Source: Pelagicoccus sp.
Lineage (GTDB): Bacteria; Verrucomicrobiota; Verrucomicrobiia; Opitutales; Opitutaceae
Assembly: GCA_028284635.1 (NCBI GenBank)
Contig: JANQRJ010000102.1
Coordinates: forward strand, 1-64,000
Direction: 5' to 3'
Length of the DNA: 64,000 nucleotides
Shown here piece after piece: positions 45,301-53,113 of the stretch. Numbering within the stretch: the stretch's first letter is position 1; each line of letters begins with the position of its first letter. The position numbers and the translations under genes were made by a program. The notes under the pieces were generated by a model that made no database searches, was not told where the DNA came from, and worked only from the letters and a program-made list of their open reading frames with translations.

Positions 45301-45775
45301 TCTGCTGCACTATTCCCGGAGCTCCATCGCCGACAATTTGAAACGTTTTGAACACAATATCAGACCAGTCCGAAAACTCAGATCCAGCCTGATACCTTAG
45401 GCGAAAATAGTACGTCACACCCTCAACAAAACCGCCTAGATCAAAGAACGTCACGCTGGACGGACCGCTCCCTGCTGACGTCCACGGTCCAGCCGGATGA
45501 TTAGCTTTCTCGATTTCGACAGAGCCAGAATCATTTAACCGTGCTGCCCACGCCAGTCTGATCGAATCAGCCCCTATAGCGTAAACCCCTACTTTGGACG
45601 GAGGTGCAACCTGAGCGTTCAAAGAGTGCGGGAGGCTCAGATTGAGAAACAAGATGACAATGAGCGTGAAGACGTATCTAAACCAACATCTTTTTGTCAG
45701 CGAACGACTTGAGTGCGTAAAAGTATTTGTGCAAATTCCTGAATTTAAGCAATCGATGCATAGATTAGACTCCAT
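42383..45775 (-). CDS. Large exported protein with FN3, Ig and TSP3 repeats
   Basis: This 1130-residue protein has a late signal peptide (core YVFTLIVILFLNLSLPHSLNA, about 33-54). Three or so fibronectin type III domains (AWAARLNDSGSVEIEK, VHLEWTDNASSESEYVVYR) are followed by cadherin/Ig-like repeats (DSFQYTV...AINDPPEA; VSLTSPIAGDLFATGEDVIV) and a jelly-roll-like region. Calcium-binding thrombospondin-3 repeats follow at about 850-950 (DEDLDGISD, DGDSDGLSN, DSDGDGLAD, DSDFDGIVD), and a last FN3 at the end. It is probably a cell-surface or secreted adhesive scaffold. Its stop is 10 bp before the start of the nuclease-like protein. Confidence 0.8.
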   Translation of the reverse strand: MESNLCIDCLNSGICTNTFTHSSRSLTKRCWFRYVFTLIVILFLNLSLPHSLNAQVAPPSKVGVYAIGADSIRLAWAARLNDSGSVEIEKANHPAGPWTSAGSGPSSVTFFDLGGFVEGVTYYFRLRYQAGSEFSDWSDIVFKTFQIVGDGAPGIVQQISNATATGRNNASLEWDEVSDPSREGLEVQLAKNVGGPWLTSGHADTSSVGIIFDHLENGIAHYFRIRGFNAYGTSEWSDPVSVETVFGIPETPTSFSASVDENRHVHLEWTDNASSESEYVVYRSDLPISANYSPIATLASDSENYSDLELASVFYAYVRYYVVAKNSFGESGAEKRIPIRSVRFSALPGEPFGYSSMIDVIEDLPSSIVLRGREHQPQGSNFAYDVINQPINGALFGSPPNLIYLPDPNFHGQDSFQYTVSSPSGTSDPATITLNISAINDPPEASDQFFEVTENAILDGVLEATDVDSGDLSFAVFAIPGNGLASVEANGSFEYFPDEGFVGNDMFRVSVSDTEGGSTVFVVSVTVLPDSSGNSEPDVSLTSPIAGDLFATGEDVIVSASASDSDGEVVSVRFFEEGILIGEVFEAPYSMTYKPYFSGNRSIAAMAIDDSLGFSISDEVLIGVETDLPLLHSFEESEGFVAGSVDGQKGWNSELGMTFITYEKASDGLRSLMVADDPEREKTSLKYFPNGETPYFLDVRVIPPAGDDLVEGTFLEMAGLLASLTYSEGEAFLRMGVKEQDGAIDWNQYKLRVLPNFVYLEGSGLPRAVAPNWLRVTVRHDPIRNVLDLFVDGVLALPSLPVNGSQERPTEIILKGNSSVSAFADNLSIENRNPLFEDEDLDGISDAYEIENGLDPLVDDRNGDGDSDGLSNIEEFWLGLPSTTGDSDGDGLADVWEIETYGDLSMDAQTDSDFDGIVDQEEAAIGTLIFDSDSDNDGLSDALEIAEGSDPLANRFETEPPVVSIMNLADLDGLPLSRKLLKVRCSDLERRGAEGFAVSIRIVSGDVMISLADDPDTLLEEVIVETNPAGLLKETVFLTHGSVAGDRSVVEVKVGDVERLFEITTLAERLPAPVSGVTYQTNDDGSITVSWQDNSDNEDGFVIRFSRSDGTEETITVGPGQTSVTIPASE

Positions 45776-46084
45776 TCTCTAAGGGGTGATGCCAGAAAAT
45801 ACTGAGTCAATTAAAAACATACCTTTAACTAATTTTTTATATACGTAACAGTACTTCCCAGATGTGGCGGCAGCTGCGTTGGCGAATAGCCAGAACTTGC
45901 CTGCCGATAGAGCCCCAGCCCACGCTTGAGCTTAAGCAAGCGCCCTCCAGGATGGAAACAGTCTCGATCTGAATAGGGAACGTTCATTCATTACGATCCA
46001 CAGTCAGGTCGCCTTCGGAGAAGTCGAACCACCTGACAGATCCAGGAAGGATGTGGCCCGAGGCATTTTCTTAGTTTCTTCAAA

Positions 46085-46175
46085 AGAATGATTTTGCCGC
46101 TAATGATTTTGCTTTTTTCTCTCAGACGGTTCCGAACGACCTTTTTTTGCAAAATCATTTATCGGCAAAATCATT
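46085..46175. repeat. AT-rich palindrome, AGAATGATTTTGCCG family
   Basis: Left arm AATGATTTTGCCGCTAATG... (46087-46112) pairs with ...ATCGGCAAAATCATT (46149-46175). Each arm carries GATTTTGC twice, so several foldings are possible. A second copy is at 49046-49146. Confidence 0.8.
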
Positions 46176-46301
46176 ATCCTGCATCGCCAATACGCTTGAG
46201 CCCTGTTCGGGCACACAGATACACTTCAATCCTACCGAATCGGAACGGACAAAAGCTGAACTTCGAATGTTGAATCGAATGTTTCAAAAAAGCATTCTAG
46301 G

Positions 46302-46382
46302 AACCGCGAATGAACGCTGATTCACGCGAATGATCTTCAAGTCGTAAGCGAATTCGCGTCTATTCGCATCCATTCGCGGTTT
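46302..46382. repeat. Palindrome, AACCGCGAATGAACGC family
   Basis: Arms AACCGCGAATGAACGCTGAT and ATTCGCATCCATTCGCGGTT are imperfectly paired. It is related to the palindrome at 35792-35874 (AACCGCTAATGGACGCGAAT). Confidence 0.75.
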
Positions 46383-46532
46383 CAAATTTCTCGTCTGCCT
46401 CAACCTAACTTGAAGTGTGTTTTGTTTTCATTGAAATCAAACACAAGCATCTGATTTCCAATTTCTTACGATTAGCCACGGCAAATTTTTATGAAACTGG
46501 TGAGTTGACCCTCTTCGCTCAGAGGTCTCCAA

Positions 46533-46940
46533 TTGACGGCGATGATCGAATCCGTCTCCGAAATTCAAGTACGGTATAGCGAAACCGACATGATGGGCAT
46601 CGTCTACCATGGCAGCTACCTGCCCTGGCTGGAGATTGGCCGCACCCAGCTTCTGGCAGAGGTTGGGATGCCCTACCGCGAGATCGAGGAGAGCGGCCTC
46701 TTCCTGCCTGTGCTTGAAGTCAACGTCGCCTACAAGCGACCGGCCAAGTACGACGATCGCATCGTCATCACCACCCAGCTCCGGGAAAAACCCATTGTGA
46801 AGATTCGCATGGACTATGAGCTGCATCGCGATGGGCTTCTGCTGGCCACCGGCTACAGCGTGCACGCCTTTATGAATCGAGAGGGTCAGGCGATGCGGGT
46901 CCCGGATTTCTTCCAGGAAGCGGTGGAGCGTCTGCTGTAG
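46533..46940 (+). CDS. Acyl-CoA thioesterase (YbgC/4-hydroxybenzoyl-CoA type)
   Basis: This 135-residue single-hotdog thioesterase has the family motif RYSETDMMGIVYHGSYLPWLEIGR, whose aspartate-containing stretch is catalytic, and VAYKRPAKYDDRIVI. It hydrolyses acyl- or aryl-CoA; in many bacteria the YbgC member sits with tol-pal genes, but here it stands alone. TTG 46533 is preceded by AGAGG at 7-nt spacing, which favours it over ATG 46542. It probably heads its own transcript, ending in a palindromic repeat. Confidence 0.9.
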   Translation: MTAMIESVSEIQVRYSETDMMGIVYHGSYLPWLEIGRTQLLAEVGMPYREIEESGLFLPVLEVNVAYKRPAKYDDRIVITTQLREKPIVKIRMDYELHRDGLLLATGYSVHAFMNREGQAMRVPDFFQEAVERLL

Positions 46941-46947
46941 CACAAAA

Positions 46948-47070
46948 GGTAGGGACAGACCGCTCCCGACTCGTCGGGAGCCTCGTCGCGGGGTAGACGA
47001 ACTGCGGACAGCTCGGCCCTTCGACTTTGCTCAGGGCGGTGAGCCTGTCGAACCGCGATCTGTCCCTACC
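46948..47070. repeat. Palindromic repeat containing the queG stop codon
   Basis: Arms GGTAGGGACAGACCGC (46948-) and GCGATCTGTCCCTACC (-47070) enclose smaller inverted motifs (CCCGACTCGTCGGG; CGACTTTGCTCAGGGCGGTG). Read on the minus strand the right arm supplies the TAG stop of queG (47068-47066). Confidence 0.8.
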
Positions 47071-48271
47071 CCTCATACTCTTCCAACACTATGGGGTCCG
47101 TTTCCGCTACCCTGGCTTTTTCCAGCAGGGCGTCGGCCTGCTGGGGACCGCGGATTCGATAGACCGCCCAGACGGCATGGCTTCGGACCAAGGCCTCCTC
47201 GTCTTCTTCCGCTAGGGCAATCAACACGGACACCACTTCCTCCAGCCAATGCCTGCCCTCCGCGCTATCGCGCTCCGCAGGCCACCAGTCTTCGCTATCG
47301 CGCAGGTTGCCCGCGGCGACGCAGGCATTGCGCTTCAAACCGCGTAGCTTGGTCCGCTTCATCGGCATCTTGCGAAACGTCTCGCGAAAGCCTTCCGTAT
47401 CCATCCTCAAAAGGTCGAGCAAGCCGAGCTCCGCTATCTCGTAGCGGCTTTGCAAAAGCTGCTGCCGTCCAGCTTGGGCGAAGCGATTCCACGGACAAAC
47501 ATTCAGGCAGATATCGCAGCCATAGACCCGACCGCCCATCTTCGAACGAAGTTCTCTCGGAATGACTCCCTTGTTCTCGATCGTCTGATACGAAATGCAA
47601 AGACGTGTATCCAGAATCCCAGGCTCCACAATCGCATCCGTAGGACAGGCATCGATGCAGCGCGTGCACTTGCCGCAAAGCAAACCGAGCTCCGCTTTTG
47701 GGGCCGTCGTCGGTCGCGTCTTTTTCGTGAGCGGCGGATCCGGCTCGATCTCGAGATTCATCAGCACAGTGGCGAGAAAGAGCCAGTTTCCGTGTTCCTT
47801 CGAGATCAGCATCCCGTTTTTGCCCTGCCAGCCCATGCCCGAAGCGGCAGCCCAGCCGCGTTCCATGACCGGCCCCGTGTCCACGTAGTATCGGTAGTCG
47901 CTGCGACTCAGGTCGAACTCCGCCTCAAGCAAGGCTCCCACCTCTTTTAGTCCAGCCAAAATGGTGTCGTGATAATCTCGATACAGAGAATACTTTGCGA
48001 AGCCGGTCTGCTCTAGAGATCTCCTCTCATCGGGCAAGTAATTCACCCCAAGCATCAAAGCCGAGCACGCCCCTTCCAGAACAAGCGTCGGATCGAGACG
48101 CTTCTCGATCGAGCGGGCCAACCATTCCATATCCGCGTGGTAGCCCGCAGCCAGCCACTCTTCCAAGCGGTTTTCGCTCAGCGGCTCTAGGTTGGTGAAA
48201 CGGGCCTCGTCGAAGCCAATTTCCTTGATCGAATCCCGCAAGCGCTCCCGCTCCGCCACCCCAATTACCAT
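47066..48271 (-). CDS. queG: Epoxyqueuosine reductase
   Basis: QueG is the cobalamin- and Fe-S-dependent enzyme for the last step of queuosine tRNA modification. The product is 401 residues from ATG 48271, which has AGGGGAG 9 nt upstream; a longer in-frame extension overlaps aroK and lacks homology features. The catalytic aspartate is D132 in VDTGPVMER. Two [4Fe-4S] clusters are bound by C199/C202/C205 plus C259 and C209 plus C225/C252/C255 (CGKCTRCIDACP; GCDICLNVCPW). C-terminal HEAT-like helices (about 330-395) bind tRNA. The stop codon lies inside a palindromic repeat. Confidence 0.95.
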   Translation of the reverse strand: MVIGVAERERLRDSIKEIGFDEARFTNLEPLSENRLEEWLAAGYHADMEWLARSIEKRLDPTLVLEGACSALMLGVNYLPDERRSLEQTGFAKYSLYRDYHDTILAGLKEVGALLEAEFDLSRSDYRYYVDTGPVMERGWAAASGMGWQGKNGMLISKEHGNWLFLATVLMNLEIEPDPPLTKKTRPTTAPKAELGLLCGKCTRCIDACPTDAIVEPGILDTRLCISYQTIENKGVIPRELRSKMGGRVYGCDICLNVCPWNRFAQAGRQQLLQSRYEIAELGLLDLLRMDTEGFRETFRKMPMKRTKLRGLKRNACVAAGNLRDSEDWWPAERDSAEGRHWLEEVVSVLIALAEEDEEALVRSHAVWAVYRIRGPQQADALLEKARVAETDPIVLEEYEG

Positions 48272-48298
48272 AGATTGTCGCTCCCCTCGCAGCCAAAC

Positions 48299-48338
48299 CC
48301 AACTTCTTCGTTCTTCGTTCCTACTTCTGCCTTCAACC
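48299..48338. repeat. Heptad pyrimidine-rich tract between aroK and queG
   Basis: Units CTTCTTC, GTTCTTC, GTTCCTA, CTTCTGC, CTTCAAC run from about 48303 to the aroK stop at 48339. They lie downstream of aroK and upstream of queG on the minus strand, where they read as purine-rich. Confidence 0.55.
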
Positions 48339-48872
48339 TCATCGTCTCCACAGTTTGGCTTCAAGCCGGTAGGATCGACACAGGTGGGCCACCACCTCCG
48401 CGATGGTGCGACCCTCGGTCAAAATCTGGGCATCCGCTTGGGCGTAGACCGGGGCCCGCTCCTCCAGCATCCGGCGAATCTTGCCTAGCGGATCCTTCAC
48501 CTGCAACAGTGGTCGGTTCTTGCTCGACTTGACACGCTCGTAGACTCCCTCAGCGCTCGCCACCAGGGCGAAGACCAAGCCGCGCTTCTTGAGCAATTCA
48601 AGCATCCCGGGCTGAACCGCGAGCCCTCCCCCGCAAGCCACCAGACAACCCTGATCCGGGTGCCCTCCGTCGACAAAACCTCGCTCCATCTCGCGAAACG
48701 CGGCCTCTCCTTCGTTGGCGAAGATATCGGGAATCGAACGCCCCTGCTCCGCCTCGATCGCGTGGTCGCTGTCCAGGAACTCCATCCCAAGCCGCCGCGC
48801 GGCCTGTCGACCCGCAGTACTCTTGCCGGTCCCCATGAAACCGACGAGATAGAGGTTTGGCTTTGATATCAT
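48339..48872 (-). CDS. aroK: Shikimate kinase
   Basis: This 177-residue enzyme phosphorylates shikimate in aromatic amino acid synthesis. Walker A GFMGTGKST is at 11-19. Shikimate-binding aspartates are D34/D36 in FLDSDHAIE, followed by FREME, the CGGGLAV motif and the lid arginine region RPLL. ATG 48872 is preferred because the 27 upstream in-frame codons are not conserved-looking. It is followed by queG in the same direction after 67 bp, including a heptad tract. Confidence 0.93.
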   Translation of the reverse strand: MISKPNLYLVGFMGTGKSTAGRQAARRLGMEFLDSDHAIEAEQGRSIPDIFANEGEAAFREMERGFVDGGHPDQGCLVACGGGLAVQPGMLELLKKRGLVFALVASAEGVYERVKSSKNRPLLQVKDPLGKIRRMLEERAPVYAQADAQILTEGRTIAEVVAHLCRSYRLEAKLWRR

Positions 48873-49045
48873 CCTTTGCACAGCTACCAGCAGAAGCAGC
48901 CGCCAAGGCAACAAACGGCTCTCCCTAGAGTCTAGCCAAATCCGAGCCCGCATAGCTTGTAGGGCGTGAATAGAAAAGCGTTATCCCCTGGGAACGCGGG
49001 CAAGGACACTTCTCATTCACACCCTAGCTTGTACATGGATGCAGA

Positions 49046-49146
49046 AGAATGATTTTGCCGACAAATGATTTTGCCAAAAAAATCCGCTTGCCCCACCTGC
49101 ATGGATGGAAGAGCGAAGCAAAATCATTTGTCGGCAAAATCATTCT
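49046..49146. repeat. AT-rich palindrome, AGAATGATTTTGCCG family
   Basis: Arms AGAATGATTTTGCCGACAAA and TTTGTCGGCAAAATCATTCT pair perfectly over 29 bp or more. It ends 7 bp before the start of the oxidoreductase-methyltransferase gene and may form a strong hairpin in its leader. Confidence 0.88.
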
Positions 49147-49152
49147 TTTGAG

Positions 49153-50808
49153 ATGCGCGCAGCCAAACAAACCTATGACGCTCTCATCTTTGGGGGCGGA
49201 CTCGCTGGAGCGATGCTGGCGGAACGCTTCCTCGCTTCGGGCAAGCGACCGTTGCTGGTCAACGACCCAAAGCTTTCACAGTGTTCGCGAGTGGCTGCCG
49301 GACTGATCAACCCGATCGGGGGCAAGCGCCTGAAGCTGGTATGGAAAGCCCAAACTCTCATCCCTATCGCTAAGGCGTACTACGAGAAACTCGCTGCGGA
49401 GCACGGCCGCCAGTTCTTTCACTCCCGGGCCATCGCTCGGCTGTTTTCCCAGCCTGCGGAGAGCGAACTCTGGCTGAAACGCCTCCGGGATTCCGCCTAC
49501 CAGGGATGGACCGCCCCTCTGGAAACCCTTGAACTGCGGAGCGAGGATCAAGGCTTCGCGATTCCGGAAGCAGGCTATCTCGATACCAACGCCCTGCTTG
49601 AAACGCTGCTGCCCTATCTAGAGAAAAAAGATTGCTACCTGTCTTCGAAATTCGGATACGACGAAATTCTACCTTCGGATTCGAGGGTGAGTTTTCGCGA
49701 CTGCGCCGCCCCGATCGCCATCTTCGCCGAAGGCCATCTCGCAACTGGAAATCCGTGGTTCGACTTCGCCCCATTCAAGCCGGCGAAAGGCGTTATCGCG
49801 ACTGTCACCCTCCCAGAGCCCAGAACCCAGGACCCAGAACCCAACTCTCCCATCATCCTGAAGAACAAGTTCGTTGTCCCGCGTCACGACGGCCTGTTGC
49901 AAGTCGGCGCCACCTATTGCTGGGACGACGCGACCGACGAACCTGACAATGCCGGTATCCAAGAACTGGAGCGCTTCCTCGACGAGCGCTACGGAGCCGG
50001 CGCTTGGCGTTTCGTCGAAATACGAGCTGGGGTACGACCAGCCACCGCAGGAGCCTATCCTATCGTCGGGCCTCATCCCACGCAGCCGTGCCTCTTCGCC
50101 TTCAACGGCTTCGGTAGCAAGGGAGCGATGCAGATCCCCTACTTCGCCCAAGGCCTCGTGGAAAGCATCTACCACCAAGAAGCTCTGTCCCCGGAGGTTC
50201 TGCCCACCCGTTTCGTCAAAAGACAAGGCCCCGAACCCAAACGCTGGACTGCCACCACTGTAGCCCGCGACCGCGTTCTCCCTCTTCTGGAGCCCGGCGA
50301 CAAAGCGATCGACGCCACCTGCGGCAACGGCCGCGACACGCTATGGCTTTGCCAGGCTGTCGGCGAAACCGGGCATGTATTCGCCTTCGACCTACAGAGA
50401 GAAGCGATCGAAAAGACTGGTCGAAGGCTTAAGGATGCCGGATTTGAAGACAGGGCCACTCTATTTCAAAGCGGACACGAAACGATGGTCCGAGAGCTGC
50501 CCGCCGAGGCTCCTGGAACGATCGCGGCCATCGTCTTCAACCTCGGCTACCTTCCCGGCGGCGACGAGGATCGCATCACGAAAACGGATACAACCCTCGC
50601 CGCTCTTGAAGCCAGTCTAGGCATGCTCAAGCCCGGCGGCATTCTCAGCGTAACCGTCTACCCCTTCCACCAGGGCGGAAAAGAGGAATCGGAAGCCGTA
50701 CTCGCCTGGACTGAAGCTCTAGACGCGGACGCGTTTCAGGTGGAAGTTGCTCGGCACCCGACGGGGAACGCTAGGTCGCCCTATCCGGTTTTCGTGAGGA
50801 AAACGTAG
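49153..50808 (+). CDS. Fused FAD oxidoreductase-MnmM-like methyltransferase (tRNA wobble uridine)
   Basis: This is a 551-residue two-domain protein. Residues 1-350 are a DAO-family FAD oxidoreductase (YDALIFGGGLAGAMLAE; AGVRPATAGAYPIVG; FAFNGFGSKGAMQIPY), like the MnmC(o)/MnmL enzymes that convert cmnm5U to nm5U. Residues about 365-551 are a class I methyltransferase with DATCGNGRDT at 387-396 and the YtqB/MnmM hallmark FNLGYLPGGD at 462-471, then VYPFHQGGKEESEAV. MnmM methylates nm5(s2)U to mnm5(s2)U. The chain thus appears to hold both final steps of wobble-uridine modification. ATG 49153 is chosen because the upstream in-frame codons are palindromic repeat. Stop TAG 50806-50808 lies in another repeat. 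Confidence 0.88.
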   Translation: MRAAKQTYDALIFGGGLAGAMLAERFLASGKRPLLVNDPKLSQCSRVAAGLINPIGGKRLKLVWKAQTLIPIAKAYYEKLAAEHGRQFFHSRAIARLFSQPAESELWLKRLRDSAYQGWTAPLETLELRSEDQGFAIPEAGYLDTNALLETLLPYLEKKDCYLSSKFGYDEILPSDSRVSFRDCAAPIAIFAEGHLATGNPWFDFAPFKPAKGVIATVTLPEPRTQDPEPNSPIILKNKFVVPRHDGLLQVGATYCWDDATDEPDNAGIQELERFLDERYGAGAWRFVEIRAGVRPATAGAYPIVGPHPTQPCLFAFNGFGSKGAMQIPYFAQGLVESIYHQEALSPEVLPTRFVKRQGPEPKRWTATTVARDRVLPLLEPGDKAIDATCGNGRDTLWLCQAVGETGHVFAFDLQREAIEKTGRRLKDAGFEDRATLFQSGHETMVRELPAEAPGTIAAIVFNLGYLPGGDEDRITKTDTTLAALEASLGMLKPGGILSVTVYPFHQGGKEESEAVLAWTEALDADAFQVEVARHPTGNARSPYPVFVRKT

Positions 50809-50906
50809 CGCGGAGCTTCAGCCCGCGTCCGTCGGAGACCCTGAGCTTGCCGAAGGGCATTGCAGGATCCATTCTTCGTGGACGCGGGCTAAAGCTCCGC
50901 GCTACG
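50804..50906. repeat. GTAGCGCGG-family palindrome containing a stop codon
   Basis: Left arm CGTAGCGCGGAGCTTCAGCC (50804-) and right arm GGGCTAAAGCTCCGCGCTACG (-50906) form the palindrome. The loop carries an extra inserted segment (CCTGAGCTTGCCGAAGGGCA). Its TAG terminates the plus-strand fusion gene, and it ends 1 bp before the stop codon of polB on the other strand. Confidence 0.88.
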
Positions 50907-50907
50907 C

Positions 50908-53100
50908 TCAAAACAGCTCTCCCTGGGCCTCGTCGGCCAGCAGCTCCGGACAGAAGGGGGCATAGCGCTTTCGCCAGTCATCGAGCTTCTTGATATAGTA
51001 GCTGGGATCGTAAGGCAGCTTTTCCTCGTCGTAGTGGTCTACTGGATGCGCCCGCTGCCAGTCGGCAGTCACGCCTTTCTGCTTGGCCACGATGAAGTAG
51101 GAAATGCGATCGCCCATGCGGACTTCCGAGCCAAGCTTCAAGGCGACTTCAGCCGAAGCCCGCCGCGGCTTTCCGCCGCCTTCGATCTTCTTGCGATAGG
51201 CCTCGGGATTCATGCTCAGGACTTCCGACTTGGCGACTCGCTCTACTGGCATCTCCTGCTCGCGCAAAGCGTTTTCAGCTTCGCGAGCCAGCTCGACGGG
51301 ATCGGCTTGCGTGTAGCCGAGCAAACTGTGGATCAACTGCCAGGTCAGGTCGCGCAAAAACGGCTCGATGCCGCGCGAACGCAGAGCCGAGCCGCGGATT
51401 GTGGCCTTCTCGCCGTCGTACAAAGCGTAGTTCTTCGCCTTGTAGCAGAACATGGATACGTAGCGGCCGTCGTACTCGAGCTCTATCCCCTCGGGCAGAA
51501 TCTTCTGAGCCTTGGCGAGCAAGGCATCCGCCTCGTCAAAGAACTTTCCAGCCGAGACGTAAATCCCGTCCGTATCCGCCTCGAGAGGCGAGCAGCCTTC
51601 CTGCTGGAAGAATGCGATGAGCGACTGGAGAATCTCGCGGCCTTTCGCCGTGACCTCGGCCGCCAGAGCGTTGTCTCCGAAACGAGCCCCGCCAAAGCCG
51701 AGGTAGCCGTAGAAGGAATTGATAAGGATCTTGAAGCTGGTCTGCCGAGCATTGTATTCGCTCGCCAATGACGGATCCGAACTTTCGCGCGCGAGCTGCT
51801 TGTACTTCAGACGATAGGCGCGCAGCTTTTGCAGCATCGGAATGAAGACGCCCTGACTGTCCTTTTGCGGATTTCGACCGATCAGCAGGAGGATGCTGGG
51901 GTAGAGCGAGGCCACATCGAAGTGCAGCACGTTCTTGAATACGCCTTGTTCGAAGCTCGCGGTATAGCCGCCTTCGAAGGCGGAGGTTTCGCCAGGCATG
52001 GGGCAGGCCGCGCGAGCGTGGTAATACTCTTCTTGGAATACGAGATCCACCTTGCTGGCAGTGCCGCGCAGGCAGGCTTCCTGCAGACTGGTCGGGAAGG
52101 CCTTCGCCTGCTCGAAGTAGGTGGGCAACAGCTGGTCCGCCACGCCTTTGGTTTCGCGCAGGTCGTCGCGCAGGTAGGCTAGGAAAGTCTCCCTATCCTC
52201 GTCGAACATGCGCTGGATCTGGGAACCTTCGATATAGGTGCGGTCGCCGCCATCGTCGGGGGTGACCCCCAGGTAGCGGGCCACGTCCTTGAGCCCGTAG
52301 GACATGAGCTCGCGCGTCGTGATGTCGTAGATCTGTATTAGGAGGTACGTATCCACGACAGCCCTACCAGGCAAATCGCAACGCGGATAGTCGATCCAAC
52401 GCTCGGCCACGCGGAGTCTAGTCTTGCGGAAGCTGGCGTCCTGGCCGTAGCGACCCCAGGAAGCGGCCAGCTTGAAACGCTTCGAACGACGATACAGGTA
52501 GTCGAGATCGAACTTGAAGATATTGTGCCCTTCGATGACGTCCGGATCCAACTCCTGGATGCGTTCGTTCAAACGCTTGAGCAAGGCCCGTTCGGCGGCG
52601 TCGCTGCGCTCCTCGAGGACGAGCGTCTCCACCTGGTCGCCGCACTGCAGGCCGATGGCCAGGACACGGTCCTCCTTGCGAGTCGGGCTGCTGAAGCCGC
52701 CCTCTACCGAACAGGCAGTTTCGATATCGAGCTGGAGGCGTCGCAACTCGGTGAAACGCATTTCGCCGAAGAGACGCGAGCGTTCGGAGAGGAGAAACTG
52801 GCTTTCAAGCAAGCGGATCCAGTCGATCGCGCCGCTGCGGCCATACTCGCCGACGAAGTCCTGGTAGCTGGAGAGGGAGTCGAAAGTCAGGAGCGTGTCG
52901 TATTCACCATCTCCCGAGAGGGACTCGGCCTTGGCGCCCGGCGGGGATTCCTTGCCCAACTTGCTTCTCGCCCAGACGAAGGGCGAGAAGGAGCTGGTTT
53001 CGTCACGACGAGAGCCGTCCGAATCGCGCCAGGAGAGGTTAGCCACGCCGTCAGGCGAGATCCATAGGCCACAGAGAGAGGGGCTATTTTGATCGACCAT
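50908..53100 (-). CDS. Family B DNA polymerase with 3'-5' exonuclease
   Basis: This 730-residue DNA polymerase has exonuclease motifs Exo I D125/E127 (LQLDIETAC), Exo II D198 (GHNIFKFDLDYL) and Exo III Y309-LRD-D313. Polymerase motif A is D395 (DVASLYPS), motif B K457...N461...Y464 (KILINSFYG) and motif C D509-T-D511 (ADTDG, where many relatives have YGDTDS). It is smaller than archaeal replicative PolB and similar in size to E. coli Pol II. All catalytic acids are intact. It is probably a repair or translesion polymerase; chromosomal replication in bacteria uses PolC/DnaE. Convergent with the tRNA-enzyme fusion. Confidence 0.93.
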   Translation of the reverse strand: MVDQNSPSLCGLWISPDGVANLSWRDSDGSRRDETSSFSPFVWARSKLGKESPPGAKAESLSGDGEYDTLLTFDSLSSYQDFVGEYGRSGAIDWIRLLESQFLLSERSRLFGEMRFTELRRLQLDIETACSVEGGFSSPTRKEDRVLAIGLQCGDQVETLVLEERSDAAERALLKRLNERIQELDPDVIEGHNIFKFDLDYLYRRSKRFKLAASWGRYGQDASFRKTRLRVAERWIDYPRCDLPGRAVVDTYLLIQIYDITTRELMSYGLKDVARYLGVTPDDGGDRTYIEGSQIQRMFDEDRETFLAYLRDDLRETKGVADQLLPTYFEQAKAFPTSLQEACLRGTASKVDLVFQEEYYHARAACPMPGETSAFEGGYTASFEQGVFKNVLHFDVASLYPSILLLIGRNPQKDSQGVFIPMLQKLRAYRLKYKQLARESSDPSLASEYNARQTSFKILINSFYGYLGFGGARFGDNALAAEVTAKGREILQSLIAFFQQEGCSPLEADTDGIYVSAGKFFDEADALLAKAQKILPEGIELEYDGRYVSMFCYKAKNYALYDGEKATIRGSALRSRGIEPFLRDLTWQLIHSLLGYTQADPVELAREAENALREQEMPVERVAKSEVLSMNPEAYRKKIEGGGKPRRASAEVALKLGSEVRMGDRISYFIVAKQKGVTADWQRAHPVDHYDEEKLPYDPSYYIKKLDDWRKRYAPFCPELLADEAQGELF

Positions 53101-53113
53101 TTATCTGCTGGGA

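Larger units (their letters stand above)
45776..46532. other. Repeat-rich gap closing the accessory block
   Basis: This 757-bp gap holds a MITE remnant-like string (GGTCGCCTTCGGAGAAGTCG near 46009), an AAAATCATT palindrome (46085-46175) and an AACCGCGAAT palindrome (46302-46382). GC content rises again after 46.5 kb. No gene is seen. Confidence 0.65.

Noticed and set aside
48272..48364. 31-codon upstream extension of queG
   Set aside because: Overlaps the aroK end and the heptad tract; ATG 48271 has a good ribosome site and matches family length.
49105..49152. 16-codon upstream extension of the tRNA-enzyme fusion
   Set aside because: Those codons are the right arm of an AT-rich palindrome; the FAD fold begins just after ATG 49153.
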